Shown: positions 22,132 through 33,920 of the stretch, one piece after another
Position numbering within the stretch: position 1 is the stretch's first letter
How the letters are laid out: each line of letters begins with the position of its first letter
Assembly (NCBI GenBank): GCA_001643675.2
Contig: LSRY02000001.1
Location: 1,851,001-1,915,000 of the forward strand
Source: Monocercomonoides exilis
Lineage: Eukaryota > Preaxostyla > Oxymonadida > Polymastigidae
Length of the DNA: 64,000 nt
Direction: 5' to 3'
The notes under the pieces: generated by a model
Database searches by the model: none
The model's input: the letters and a program-made list of their open reading frames with translations, nothing else
Told to the model about the DNA's origin: nothing
Program-made: the position numbers and the translations under genes

Positions 22132-22583
22132 CAGTCAAAACCGGATATAATCACATCGGTTTTTGTACAACTTTTTGTGACTATATCCGATTGTGATAAT
22201 ATACGATGCTGCTTAACACAGAAAAATAAAAAAAATAAATTTTTGTAATAATTAAATTTGGGTCAAATTTTTTATTTTTGAAAATTCTTCATTAAAAACG
22301 CATTTTTCAATAGAAAAAACTATTTTTTGGATTTTATTATGTTATTTAGACTTTTTTTAACATAATTTTGAAAAATCAAAAAATTGAAAATTTTGATCTA
22401 AAAATCGATTTTTCATTGAAAAAAGCACACATAAAAAAGAAAAATGTGATTATATATTTTCAGCCCTGTGATTATATGCGATGGAAAATGAATGAAAAAT
22501 AGGCCAAAAATGTCGGTGCATCGAAAAATGTGACTATAGGCGTATGTGATTATATTCGACGTGATTATATCCGGTTTAGACTG
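22132..22583. mobile_element. TA-flanked MITE, complete copy
   Basis: Terminal inverted repeats CAGTCAAAACCGGATATAAT and its near-complement ending GGTTTAGACTG bound 452 bp, with TA on each side. CAGT termini and a TA target site fit the Tc1/mariner/pogo group. There is no coding frame. Subterminal motifs (TATATCCGATTGTGAT) recur inverted inside. Partial copies lie at 7366-7538 and 50760-50864. Confidence 0.85.
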
Positions 22584-22639
22584 TATAATACCAAAAACAT
22601 TAACGAATGTCAAACATTTTATCATTTGATGGAAGAAAA

Positions 22640-23925
22640 ACAGAATTTATTGAAGATTTTTTGCGATAATGGAAAAACCATGCAATAGCTTCTCGACGAT
22701 GTGATTAACACTGAAAGAAGATGGCCTATTGCAATTTGTCGTTCATTTATTATTTAAATTGGAGGAAGTGAATGACAATGGTTCTTCAGATGCAGTAAAT
22801 GCCTAAAAAGAAGTTTCTTACAGGGCAGGAACTCCGTTTTCAAAATCGAAGCTTTCAATCTTAAATCTTATTCTGATTCTTTTCTTCTTTAACCATCATT
22901 TCAATAAAAAACCAAACTTCATCTCTCACTGGATGCGAAAGACATGGAGTTTCTTATTATTGTTGTATTTGTCGGAGAACATGTGCTCAGATGATAGGTG
23001 GAATTCAGGCTCCCATAGGATGTCCTAGCAGCATTGTGGAAATTGATGAAGCTGTTTGGAGAATGCGAAAATACAAGTGAGGTTTTTATTCTTTTTCATT
23101 GAAACTTGATTATTAATTGAACTTTTTTGTTAGACTGTGCGAAGTAGCAAATATGGATTATCGGTGCTCAGAAACGCGGAGGAAAAGCATTTGATTATTC
23201 TGTTGCCAACTCATCAGATTCAGCATTAATTCTGTTAATAGGAAAATATGTTCATACAGGAACAGAAATTTACTCTGACCAATGGAAAGCATATTCTTCT
23301 TTGAGTAAGAATAAATTCACTCACAAGACTGTTAATCATTCGGAGTATTTTGCAGGTTTTTGTTTTCTCTTTTTATTGTCTTTTTTCATGAAACATTATT
23401 TCAAACTTATTCAGATCAAATTACCTGTGCTTGCACAAACCATATGGGTGATTATTTTTGAAATCATATTTTTTTATTCATAATTTTCGGTTTATAAATC
23501 TCCCTTGAATATTTATAAATGAACACAAAAAAAGTCAAATTGTATGTTTGAGTCATCTTCATCTTTATTTCAGTATAAACAATTGTTTTTGAAACAGTTA
23601 TAATAGTTTATATATTTGAATTCAAAATCTCTTCCCAATAACAAACAATCTTTGAAAAATCAACACCCCGAAAAAAGATATGATTTCAAAAATAATCACC
23701 CATATAGAAGCATTGTTGGCTGCGCTTCGTAAGTTCATGCCTTCATATGAAGTGAGAATTAACAGAATGCAAGAATATATCTATTCATTTTTGTTTTCCA
23801 GAAATCGAAAAGTTGATTTTTCTATTTTTGTGTTGAATGTTATGAAATACACTGAAGAAGAATACAAAGCTCTAGAGGATGAAGCTTTTGGTCCAGAAGA
23901 AGAGGAAAAAGAGGGCTGGAGCTGA
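22640..23925 (+). pseudogene. Merlin (IS1595/ISXO2-like) transposase, decayed
   Basis: The pieces match the Merlin transposase in order: a zinc-ribbon-like RCSKCLKRSF near 22785, then VEIDEAVWRMRKY (first acid), QIWIIGAQKRGGKAF, IYSDQWKAYSSL (second acid), VNHSEYFA, and THIEALLAALRKFMPSYEVR (third acid), ending near TGA 23923. Short introns seem present at about 23079-23137 and 23356-23415. Damage includes a TGA just before the zinc ribbon, a phase mismatch at the first intron, and a MITE inserted between TNHM and THIE. One in-frame TAG precedes QIWIIG. I found no terminal repeats for this element. Confidence 0.75.
23446..23701. mobile_element. GGGTGATT MITE nested in the Merlin gene
   Basis: The left end GGGTGATTATTTTTGAAATC and its inverted copy GATTTCAAAAATAATCACCC bound 256 bp with no coding frame. 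ATAT sits on both sides. The element interrupts the Merlin coding sequence close to its third catalytic acid. A second copy is at 51322-51560. Confidence 0.85.
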
Positions 23926-24353
23926 AATGCTCCACGAAGAAGAACCTTCAGAATCAGATTATGAACTTGAAACAGATATATCATCATCAGATGGAGCTGG
24001 AGATGGAGCTGATGCATCTGAATGTGAGGCTGATAAATAAATACAGATTTTTCCACATATCACTCATCTTTATATAAAAAAACAAAATGCTCTCGAAAAT
24101 TATTTCTTTGTTTTAAAATGTTTTGTGAGGTGGTTTATAAGTACCATTTGCCTTAAGAGTATAAAATCAATCTTTGCTTTTTTCATAATTTCAAGAATAT
24201 TGCCATACGGGACGAACTTTTTTGTTTTAAGAATTTTGTTCCATTCTTCACTTTCAAAAATTTTTATTGTTTTTTTTAATATTCTTCTTTTTTTGACATG
24301 GAGATGAAAAACTTATAATAATAAGGTTGTGGAAAAAGGATGGAACAAATCTA
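23926..24353. other. AT-rich spacer
   Basis: A short acidic coding-like stretch follows the Merlin stop in another frame (23930-24040, ETDISSSDGAGDGADASE). Otherwise no feature is seen. Confidence 0.4.
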
Positions 24354-24754
24354 GCCCTGGGTGACGTGAAGAAAAAAATTCGTCACGTCCGTCACCAATT
24401 TTCCACTTCATAAAAAAAATAAAAAAAAAATTAATAATAATAATAATATTATTATCATTATCATTAATATTAATATTAATTTTCAACAAAAATAAATATT
24501 TTCAAAATATGAAATATATAATTGGATTTTATTTTCTTTCTTCGATAAGTTTAGGATCAAGTTTTCCCATTACAACATGATAATATAAATGAAATGAAAA
24601 TTATAAAAGAGATGACGAGTAACTGTCCCCAAATCGCAAATTTTTGGTATAGGCACTGACATATTCACATGAATTTTTATTTATGGTTAGAATTCTTTCG
24701 CCTTTTATACAAGTTTTAATTTCTATGAAAAGATCAAAGTGTTGATTTTTCGGA

Positions 24755-25837
24755 ATGCCATATTTTTTCAGTTATCATTTCCCTACGATATTGCTTTCAA
24801 TTCGTGTGCTTTATCTTCTGAAAGCTGCATGGAACAAGGAGATAAACGAAAATGCTCAAAAAGATGTGGAAATGGCATTGTTGGCTTTGAGCAACATTCA
24901 CAAAAGATTTGTATGAGAACCGCCTTTTTATTTTTTATGATGTGATCAAATTTTCTTTTAACCTTTTTATTTCTTTTAACGTCTTTTTAAGGAAATTCCA
25001 GAAGAATTGTTCTTCGACGAGATCTAAGAAATTGTGGAATATCATCAAGGGCACCACAACCTTTTTCATCTTGCACATGTTTCAGCTTGGAAATTTGCGA
25101 TAAGTTGATTGCGTTTCAATGAAAATTTGCATGATGCTGTTGCGAATAATCCATTTAGCAAGAGAAGCAGCAAGAGAAGAAAAAGAGCTGACCAAACATG
25201 TGGAATGGAAGAGGAAAGAAAAAGAGAATGAAGCGAGAAGAAAAGAGACGAAAGAAGATGTTGTTTTTATGAGATGGCTCAATACAATTGATAATTTCTT
25301 TTTCTCATGCACATTGTGGAATGAAGACTTTGCTGACATTGTTGGCAGCATTGCTCAGTTTGTTCGTGCATCAAAGGCGAATCACAGAGGAATTCGCAAT
25401 CAATTCATATATACTTCTGCAAACGCGGCGGGTTGTGACTATGTGATTATTGGTGCTTTTTTGAAGGAAGGAGCTGCTGATCTTATTTTGGAGCAATTTC
25501 AGCAGCCAACATTTTTAGATGAAGGAATATATATTTGTTTTCTTGAGATTCTTTACGAATCTGCTTCAAGTCAATAAAAAGAAGAGCACGGCGAAGCTAA
25601 CGAAATGGAAAGAAATAACTTTATAAGTTGTTTATTTGAAAAGATAGAAGAAAAAGAATGTGATGATGTTATCACAAGCTTTCAAGAAATATTACATTTT
25701 CTTTATCAAGAATATTATTATAATTACAAATCACGTTTTATATTTTGGATTGTTTTGTAAATGTTTGATAAAATGAAATATTTTGAATTCATCACTCATT
25801 TGACATTTTTCTTGAAAATCATAACACAAAATTTATG
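24755..25837 (+). pseudogene. local gene family, copy 1 (broken)
   Basis: A member of a family with three other copies in this window (33300, 44881, 48005). The first exon (from MPYFFSYHFPTILLSIRV to ALLALSNIHKRF) ends at a GTATGA donor; the next starts EIPEELFFDEI, as in the 48-kb copy (KIPEELYLSEM). An in-frame TGA follows SAWKFAIS and the frame then shifts. The second half reads REAAREEKELTKHVEWKRKE, RWLNTIDNFFFSCTLWNE and DDVITSFQEILHFL. A TAA after ESASSQ interrupts a stretch where similarity to the 48-kb copy continues on both sides, fitting TAA as Gln or a decayed CAA. The N-terminal third is missing. Function unknown; helical. Confidence 0.65.
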
Positions 25838-26360
25838 AAAATCATCAATAAAAAATCACAAAAGTGATTTATTTTTTCATTAAACTTTGAAATGAAACAA
25901 AACAAAAATAACAGCAGTTCATTTATTATTTTTTAAGTCATCTTTTCCCATCTTTCACATCATCAATATTCAATATGCTCCAAGATTCCTTTTGAAAAAT
26001 CCAAATGCACATGCAACACTCTATTTTCATTAGATGATTTAGTGCCTATTTCAAAGAGTTATGAAAATTTCTCGTTTCAATATCTGTATCCAATATAATT
26101 TTAATTGTTTCATCGAAGATGAATAGAAATGAGATTGTGAATGTGATATGAACTTTTGTGGAGTAATCATGCAAAAAAGAAATTAAAGAGCTTATGAATC
26201 AAATTGAAAGAACAACGAAACCGTAAATGCTGAATGATTGGAACATAATTATTCCCGTTTTTGTGCAAATTTCTTTTTCCAAAATGCTGATCTGTCCAAG
26301 TGCATTTTATTAAAGCGTTATGATATTTCAGTGTTTTTTCAATTCTAACTCTTGTCCAGA

Positions 26361-26714
26361 TCATAGAAAATTCGATGCATTGAAAATAGTGACAATTCTG
26401 AGTTCATTTTCTTCATTTTTATCGTTCTCATCCATTCTGGCAAGTACTGAAATTTTCAAGCTAAATATAAGACACAAATTCATCTTTTTCATCACAAAAA
26501 AAATGAAAAAGTTGCTAAAAAACCATTCAAATAGGTTTTTTTCGCAACTCTTTGGAACTTCTTCATTGTTTTCAAAAACTTCGAATGGAATCCTAATAAT
26601 GTGTTTATTTATTTTTCGGGGGTGTTTGATGTTTTTCACAAAGGCTTTGTTAACACATTTTGTTATAAATTGAATCACAAAAAAAAAAAAAAAAAAAAAA
26701 AAAACAGATATCAC
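26361..26714 (-). CDS. hypothetical open frame inside the CGTCA element
   Basis: Minus-strand frame of 117 codons ending in TGA, with a mixed composition in its second half (EVFENNEEVPKSCEKNLFEW, LARMDENDKNEENELRIV). It starts in a 26-base A/T homopolymer run, so the true start is unknown; with TAA/TAG as Gln it is open upstream to about 26930. A plus-strand frame overlaps it. No homology is recognised. Confidence 0.3.
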   Translation of the reverse strand: MISVFFFFFFFFVIQFITKCVNKAFVKNIKHPRKINKHIIRIPFEVFENNEEVPKSCEKNLFEWFFSNFFIFFVMKKMNLCLIFSLKISVLARMDENDKNEENELRIVTIFNASNFL

Positions 26715-27034
26715 CTTTTTTCTCTTTTCGTTTATGAAACTTTATAAAAACGACAATTAATGTTTTCTTTATCCTTCAAATTGCTTTTATATGTATTTTT
26801 CATGAAAAAACGCAATCGTATCGATTGAAAAATGAAATGTTATGGTAGTCAATTTAAAAAAAAAATGATATGAAACTATTTTGAGATGAAACTTGCATAT
26901 TCCGTTCTACTGCTTCTTCTTTTGTATTTTCAGAACAATTGACTGGAAGTGACGTCAGAAGTCACTGACTTCAGTGACGTGTCAATATTCCGATAGCCGC
27001 TTTCACGTCAGTGAAAAATGAATAATGGAAAATC

Positions 27035-27037
<3 letters not shown>

Positions 27038-27075
<38 letters not shown>

Positions 27076-27090
27076 TTTTTTTTTTTTTTT
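27038..27090. repeat. poly-T tracts
   Basis: Two long T runs split by a single AC, next to CGTCA motifs. They mirror the A-rich tract beside the opposite element end near 24410. Confidence 0.8.
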
Positions 27091-27253
27091 TCTTTGTGAC
27101 GTGGAAAATTTTGTCACGTCCGTCAAAAATCGAAAAAGTCACGTCAGAAGTCACCACGTCACCCAGGGCTAAACAAATCGTTGTTTTTTTCACAAATGCA
27201 AGAATTTTTCCCCATATCTTTTGTGAAGAACCATAATAAATAAATTTACAAAA

Positions 27254-28515
27254 ATGTCTGATGGCGAAGAACAGTTGAAAGAAAGCGAAAAATGTGAAAG
27301 CCTTGGTAAAATGATTCAAAGACATAAGCGTGAAATAAAAGTTTGCAAAAACTTAAAATTAAATAGTTTATTCGAGTTGTGTCGATGAATTTGTGTATTT
27401 AATTAGGAATGCCAGAAAAAAGCCGATTCAATGCTTCATTCCGTACCAAAAGCAAATAAGGAGCTGAGAGCAAAGATTGTTCAAGAAATTGAAGAAATGA
27501 AAGAGGCACTAGAAGCAAAACATGAGAAAGAAAGACAAGATCTTCAGGCTTCAATTTCTCTTGAATCTAAAGTTTCTGCACAAACTCTTCCTGAGAAGCC
27601 TGCACACAACAAAATCAAGGTTTCACGGGCGCAGAAGAGAAAGGTTAATTGCTTTGATTATTTTCAAAAATTTTGAATTGAATACTTTCTATTTCCATTT
27701 TTAATGAGAAAGGAAAAGTTAAGAAAGAAACAAGAGGAAGAAGAAGAAGCAATTTTGCAAAGACTTTCCGAGCCTAGCGATTTTGAGAAGAAATCAGAAG
27801 CGGAGATGACAGCAATTATGGAAAATATTTCATTAGCAGGACTTACAATTTTCAGAGTTAGACCGGATGGCCATTGCCTGTTCAGATCAATTGATCATCA
27901 ATTGACAGTGTTGAGATTAAATTATAAGAGGAAATACGACAGAATAGCAAGAAATCTTCAAAAATGGAGTTCTTTGAATGTTGAAAGCCAAAAGAAAGAT
28001 AACATAAAGGAAGATGATGACAAAGGTGTATGGACGCTTAGAAGGGCAGTTTGCAATTATTTAATAGAAAACTGGATGGACTTCGTGAATTTTGTATGTC
28101 CAGTTTCTTCTAATACAACTTCATCATCTTCATCTTCAGCATCATCATCTTCTTCATCTTCATCTTCATCTTCTTCTTCATCTTCATCTTCTTCAACACC
28201 TTCCTCTTCTTGTCCTCCACATTCAGTTTCCTCTCAAAGCCTTCCATCATCTTCTTCAGCTGCAGCGCCATCAGCATTCAAGCGGTACTGTTCCACGATT
28301 GGAAACTCAGCAGAGTGGGGAAGCGAAGTTGAAGTGATGGCGCTCAGTCGTCTCCTCGGCGCAACAATCGTTGTGCACAGACAGCTTCCAACTCCGCTTG
28401 TGTATAAGTCATCTTCTGAAGAAGACGAGGCTGAATTACATATCACGTGTGTCTTTCTTGTTTTTTATTTTTTATTTTATTTTATTTTAATTTATTTATT
28501 ATTTTATTTTATTTC

Positions 28516-28547
<32 letters not shown>

Positions 28548-28890
28548 CTTTTTTTTTTTTGAATTTAATTATATTTTATGATGTTTTATTTGGATTTCTT
28601 TCTTTCTTTTTAATTTTAAACTTTGAAGTTTCCACAATTATTTGTTTGCGCTTGGAAATCATTACAATTCAACCGATCCCGTTCGAACGAAAAGCAAATC
28701 TTAAGTTGTTGTTGAGAGAGAGAAGGGAAAAGAAGCGAGAGGACCTTCAAATTGCAGCTTTTTGGATACAAGAAATTTTATGGAGTTGGAAGAATATTTT
28801 CATTGGAACAAACATTTGTCAGTTTAATTACAATTTATTAAAGATGAAAGAGTCAAAATTTTTGAAAGACAGATTTGCTTGATCAATTGA
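27254..28890 (+). CDS. OTUD6: OTUD6-type OTU deubiquitinase
   Basis: A cysteine protease that removes ubiquitin. Four exons fit in phase: 27254-27340, 27407-27643, 27713-28446 and from 28629. The N-terminus has the family's charged coiled coil (MIQRHKREIKECQKKADSML, HSVPKANKE) and SRAQKRKEKLRKK. The OTU core has the catalytic loop PDGHCLFRSIDHQL (Asp and Cys), then EWGSEVEVMALSRLLGATIVV. The catalytic His (LFALGNHYNS) lies in the last exon after a 182-bp T-rich intron, so missing that intron loses the active site. A poly-Ser stretch (about 28120-28200) is inserted in the domain. The standard-code stop is TAA at 28702 (377 residues); the frame reads on as coding-like sequence through two TAAs to TGA 28888-28890 (439 residues). 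It converges on the kinesin gene about 100 bp away. Confidence 0.88.
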
Positions 28891-28992
28891 AAATCTTCAA
28901 AGGAAAAAATTTAGATATCTTTTGCGAAAAAAGCATTTGATAGAGGCATCAATATTTCTTCTTTCTTTTATTATAGTATTTATGAACTTTTT

Positions 28993-31900
28993 TCAAATAA
29001 AAAAAATTTCAAAGTTATTAGAATACAAGTTTGTGTTTATTCCATAAACTATTTGTTGATTTTTCTTTTGAAAAAGTTGAATTCTTAAGGAATTATTAAT
29101 CATAAAGTGATTGCAGAACACAAAAAATAATTCTTTGAATGAGTTTCCAATTTCATTTGAGGCAAAGTTGTTGGAGGAATTTGATAAATCTGCCTGCTGT
29201 GAAAAAACTTGGAGAATCTTCAGTTGTTCTTTCCATATTTCTGATTTAGCAATTTGAAAGCTATTGTTTTTGAAAATTTGTATTATTTTATCACGTTTAT
29301 TTGCTTTTTTTTGAACAAATTGAGCTTTTTCATATTTTTAATTTTTAAAAAGTTTGTTTTGTTTTTTTAAAATCTTTTCAAAAAAATAATTAATTGTAGA
29401 GAATATATCAAAGTTGTTAAAATTAAAAGGCAAGTTTTATGTTAATTCATTCTCATTGGAACGTATTGATTCTGTTACCAATGAAATTTGGTTTTGCTGA
29501 TTTTCAAATTGCTTTAATGTTTCCAACGCCATATTGGTATCATATTTAAATGCTGAAACTATATGTTCAATCTTGCTTTCTTTCGTTTTAATGTTTGCAT
29601 TGCATTCTTCATCATCTTTGTCCGCTTCAGTCTTTCCTTCAAAAACTGGCAGTTTATCCGAACTTGAATCAAACGTGCTTTCAACAATCTGAATTATTTT
29701 GTTTGTCGCTTGATTTTCTTCAATCAACTGCCCCAAGCTGGTCAAAATGCCTCGCGTTTCCTGCTGCGATTGGCAGACCTGATCGATCAGTGTTACATCA
29801 GAAGAAACTGCTTCGTTGGAAGAATCATTCACATCTGTTTTGCTATTTGACACATGATGTCTTGCATCTTCCATTATTTTTGACAATTCGCTGAAGCCTT
29901 CACTTAAAGATGTTTCTTCTTCTTCTTCTTCTTTGCTTTTGGCTTCAATCAACTCTTTCAATCTGCTCATCTGTGCATCAATAAGCGACAATTGATCTGT
30001 TATTGCTTTTGTCGCTTTCTGCTTTTTTTCTTTGATGCCTTCCATAGCATCTTGAAGTTGACGATGCTCTTTCGCCAAATGATTCATTTCTTCAGCCATT
30101 TTGTTGATATGCCCCATGATGGTATCGAACTGCTCATTGACTTTTTCAATTTTCTTTTCGAATTCTGAGCTTTTGTCTTCACAATCATTATCCTTCCTTT
30201 CATTGACTAATTTCATTAGCGGAACGAAAAACTGCGGAACCAGCGTGTTTTGAACCCACGTCAAGTACTTCACAGTCGTCTGCACTTTCTCCTGCATCTG
30301 GGCCTGCTGAGCTAGCTGTGCTGCAAAATCCTTCATTTTCAGTTCGGCACTCTCGATCCTTCTTTCTTGCTCAAATCGCTTCGCTTTCTCTTCGCTCAGC
30401 GCAAATTCGAACGTCCGCTCCAATTCTGTGCTTCTCACTCGCTCTTTTTCGAGTTCAACAGTCAGTGTTTTGACTTCTCTTCCCTTCTCCTCGTTCTCCC
30501 TTTCCAGCACTTTTAGCTTCTCCTCAACTTCTTTCTCTCTTTGCTTCATCTTCTCCCACACTTCCTGCTCCACACGCACACCTTCCTTGCTCACCATCAT
30601 CCGCACCTGCTTTTCCAGAGTTGCAATCTTCTTCTTCATCGCATCCAACTTTGTCTGCGACGACAATGCGACGTTAATTTTAGGCTTATTCTGAACGCTT
30701 TTCGTGCGTGTCGCAAAATCGAGTGTTGACTTTGTGTTTTCCCTGTTCGCCTCTGACAGGTCAATCGTTGCGATCATCGCCGTCTTCCCGTCACCTCCCA
30801 GCGAATTCTGCAGCAGCCGCGTCAGATGCGACTCGCGGTACGGAATGTGCTCGCTCTTCGTCCGCAGCGCATCAATCACTTTGCCCAGCGTCAGCAGAGA
30901 CTGGTTGATGTAGCCTGCTTCCTTCTGCTGCTGCTTCTCCGCTTTCGTCCGCCCCACACATTCAGACCCCGCAAGATCAACCAGATTCAGCTTGCCGTGG
31001 ATAATCTCCTCAACTTCACCCGCTCCGCCTTCTTCTTCGCCACCTGCAAATTCGTCCGCTGCAAACAACTCGTCTTCTCCCGCGGCCTCGCTTCGCGTCG
31101 GAGTGCTGATTCCTCCGCCAGCCCCGTGTTTCCTTCCTCTGCGCCTTTTCTTTATTGCTATGGACACGATGAATATCGAATGAGAGCGCGACGATCTCTG
31201 GTTTAGTGCTGTTTCTGCGCTTATCCTCCGCTTTTCGCCTTCTTTCATCCAGAAAATTGCCTCAGCAGGAGAACAAACAACCTCCTCTTTGACACCCTGG
31301 ATAAATACAGAGTTGTCGCGGCCCTGAACGATCGAGAGTTTCTTCGAATGAGGAAAACGTGCTGATGAAGAAGAAGGTGAAGAAGAAGAAGAATTTGAAC
31401 TTGATGCTTGAAAAGGAGCTGATGAATGACCCGATGAAGATGTAGATGGCGAAGTTGGGCGAGAAGAAGAAGCAGATGATGTTGCTGATGTCGAATTTGT
31501 TGCTGTATTTTGCCAGCCTGTTCGCTTGTCTCCGTCTTTCTCCTTCTTCTTCTCTTCCTCTTTGTCCACATCCCCTCCACTTAGCAGATCTCTCAGATTC
31601 TCGTTGTATATCTCCACATTGGAAACACTCACTTTCCAGCACAACACTTGGTCAGATCCAAACACTGCTTTCACTTCAGACGGCGAAGGCTGAGGCAGCG
31701 AGAAAAATGCCGAATCAAACGGGTCAAGCCCAGATGACGATGGAGAAATTGGAAACGGAGAAATTGGAGCACTTCCTGGGAAACCTGAAGATGGCGAAAG
31801 TGGGAGAGGAGGAGACAATGGAGGCAGAGGATTAGGGGACAAAGAACGTGAAGATCCAAAAGATGACGACGCAGCTGATGCTGATGCTGATGATGAAGAT

Positions 31901-32700
31901 GGAAGAGAATTCGCATTTGTGGTTGTTGCATTGAAAAGAGAAGGAGAGGATGGACGGGAAGATGGAGAGAGAACAGGTGATGTTGGTACAGGAGAACATA
32001 GTCTTGAAGATGCGCGAGATTGTGGGCGACTAATTTGGTGGGTCGAATCCAGCTCTGTGCATCCATCAATATCCGATCCAGAAATTACTCCATCAGGGCA
32101 TGCCTGATCCAACAACGAGAATATTCTATGCATTGATCTTGGAATAATTCCGATTTCCTCTCCACTGAGCTCTCCCGTTTCTGTGTGCTTTCCTTCCATT
32201 GTATATGTTTTCCCACTCCCCGTTTGGCCATATGCAAAAACAGTGCAATTAAATCCTTGAAGAGATTCATCAATAATGTGCTTAATCTGTTTCAATGAAT
32301 TAAAAAATGCATATTTAAGAATTTTTCCAATTTCAAAAAATTAAATAAAACCAAACAATTTCATCAAAGACTTGTTCTTGCTTTGTTTCAGGTGGGTAAA
32401 CGCGATCAAAAGAATATTTCATCAAGTTTTGGCTATTTTGGTGTTGCCCCATGCGAGGGATTAAAATGGTCTGTTTGCAATTCTCTTTTTCATCGAAATA
32501 AACGGATTGTTCTTCGTCTTCTTTCAGTGGCCTCAAAATTACATTTTTAACAAAGACAATAACAATAAAAAGATGATACAAAAAATATATACCTTGAACG
32601 AACAATTACACGCACTGAATTACTTTGGGTATTCGTTTCCAAAGGTTGAGGAATTATTATCCTCACTTGACGAGGGTTGGTTGCCGTTTTGTTTAAATGA
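28993..32700 (-). CDS. kinesin motor protein with long insertion and coiled-coil tail
   Basis: A microtubule motor ATPase with an N-terminal motor domain. Exon ends are resolved at 32593 (VRVIVRSR), 32531-32357 (PLKEDEEQ to FDRVYPPETKQEQVFDEI) and 32286. Visible motifs are the P-loop YGQTGSGKT, switch I NQRSSRSH and switch II LVDLAGSE, plus HIPYRESHLTRLLQ and LGGDGKT. A Ser/Pro-rich insertion of roughly 130 residues follows the P-loop region, and a second Ser-rich insertion sits before switch I. A coiled coil runs from about 30600 to 29900. The standard-code stop is TAA at 29437-29439; the frame continues with natural composition (NSFQIAKSEIWKEQLKILQV) to TGA 28993-28995. The first exon and start codon above 32593 are unresolved, so the upper boundary is approximate. 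Subfamily not assigned. Confidence 0.85.
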
Positions 32701-33299
32701 ATAAAATATAAATAAGGGTGTTTTTCATATTATTAAACAAATTCAAAACATCTATTCTTTCTGATATGAAGAATACAATATATAAATATTTATGAAAATA
32801 GAAACAAAAAAGATGCCCATATAAAAAAAAATCCACACTGATTATTTTATTTGTTTGTAATTTCTAATTAAAAATGAATATGCATTCATCAGATGAGGAT
32901 GTGTGTAATAACAATGTTCGTGTAATGTGTGTGCAATTAAGCATAATTAAACTTTGTTTCATTGCAACTTTATCAGTATTTCACAAATTTCGAAATTAAC
33001 AAAATATTTGAATAAATAAATTAATAATGTTGAAAACATAGATATCAAAAAAGTTTTTCAGTTCGTTTATTTCATTGCTTTGTGATTTCTTGCAAATTCT
33101 TGCTTTTATTGAAATGACATTTATAAGATTTATTTTTAATTGTTGAACATAATAGTTGTTCTGAATATATCCAGAAAATTGGAGAAATAAACAAATTGAT
33201 GGGAAAAATTGACAAAATGATTGAACAAAAGAAACTATAGCTTGAATGTGCAATTTAGCTGTTGCAGTACATTGGATTTTGCAAATTATTGAGAAATTT
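32701..33299. other. AT-rich spacer upstream of kinesin
   Basis: Probably holds the kinesin promoter and possibly a small first exon. No other gene is visible. An 85-codon minus-strand frame at 32996-33253 is rich in Phe, Ile and Asn and looks like chance. Confidence 0.4.
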
Positions 33300-33920
33300 T
33301 TGGACGCATGAATTTTATGGTCTTCGTTGAGTGCAAGTTTTGAGAAAATTACTGAAAAAGGGAGAAGGAAAAAAAGGAACGAATGGAAGGATTTTTGTTG
33401 ATATCAACGAATGCTATATTTCATTAAGCTTTTATCCTCCTTTGTCATTAATTTCGAAGGAAGTGCCTTTATTTCTGAATACTGCGTTGAACCAAAGAGG
33501 AAAATGAGGAAGCTAAAAAAGAAGTTGAAATAGATTTGCTGGTTTTAGAAATATTTGATTTTGTGCATGCTTTGTTCCGCAAACTTTTTCATGCTTTTGC
33601 ATTTTTTCCTATTGTTTTGATTAGAAAGTGAAAAAAGAACTTTTCATCAGTGAAATCAAGGAGATAATCGTGAATCGTTAGTAACGTCACAACCTCACTG
33701 AACTTGTCTATCAATCGGCACGGCAGTTTTTGGATCACTGAATATTCACAGACAAAAGTTTGGAAGATGTAATTGTGAATTAATTGCACTTTGAAAGAGA
33801 GGCTTCGAGAGAATCGAGAGAGCTCAGGAAATGTGTATGTTGGATGGAAATGAATTGGAATTTGAAGAAAAGAAACAAGAGTACTTGATATTTAAAGGGC
33901 AATGCTCACTCTGAAATTTC
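33300..33920 (+). pseudogene. local gene family, copy 2 (heavily decayed)
   Basis: Segments align in order with the family copies at 44.9 and 48 kb: FVDINECYISLSF, KKEVEIDLLVLEIF, an intron with its acceptor at about 33624, then KVKKELFISEIKEII, RHNLTELVYQSARQFLDH and LHFEREASRESRELRKCV. It has at least one frameshift (about 33495) and a TGA after QFLDH, at the column where copy 1 also has TGA and other copies have Arg. A TAG-TAA pair lies where the 45-kb copy has CAG-CAG. Confidence 0.7.

Larger units (their letters stand above)
24354..27169. mobile_element. candidate CGTCA-rich TIR element carrying a gene-family copy
   Basis: The left end GCCCTGGGTGACGTG is an exact inverted match of CACGTCACCCAGGGC at the right end, and each is flanked by TA. 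Inside each end lies a related block of about 70 bp with CACGTCCGTCA motifs, TTTTCCAC and then a homopolymer run. If this is one element it is 2.8 kb and contains the broken gene copy at 24755 and the frame at 26361. Alternatively these are ends of two separate small MITEs. Further CGTCA clusters at 26945-27015 complicate the right end. Confidence 0.5.

Noticed and set aside
30428-31206. Plus-strand frames of 60-126 codons
   Set aside because: Antisense to the kinesin motor and coiled coil, where the minus-strand frame has clear motor motifs.
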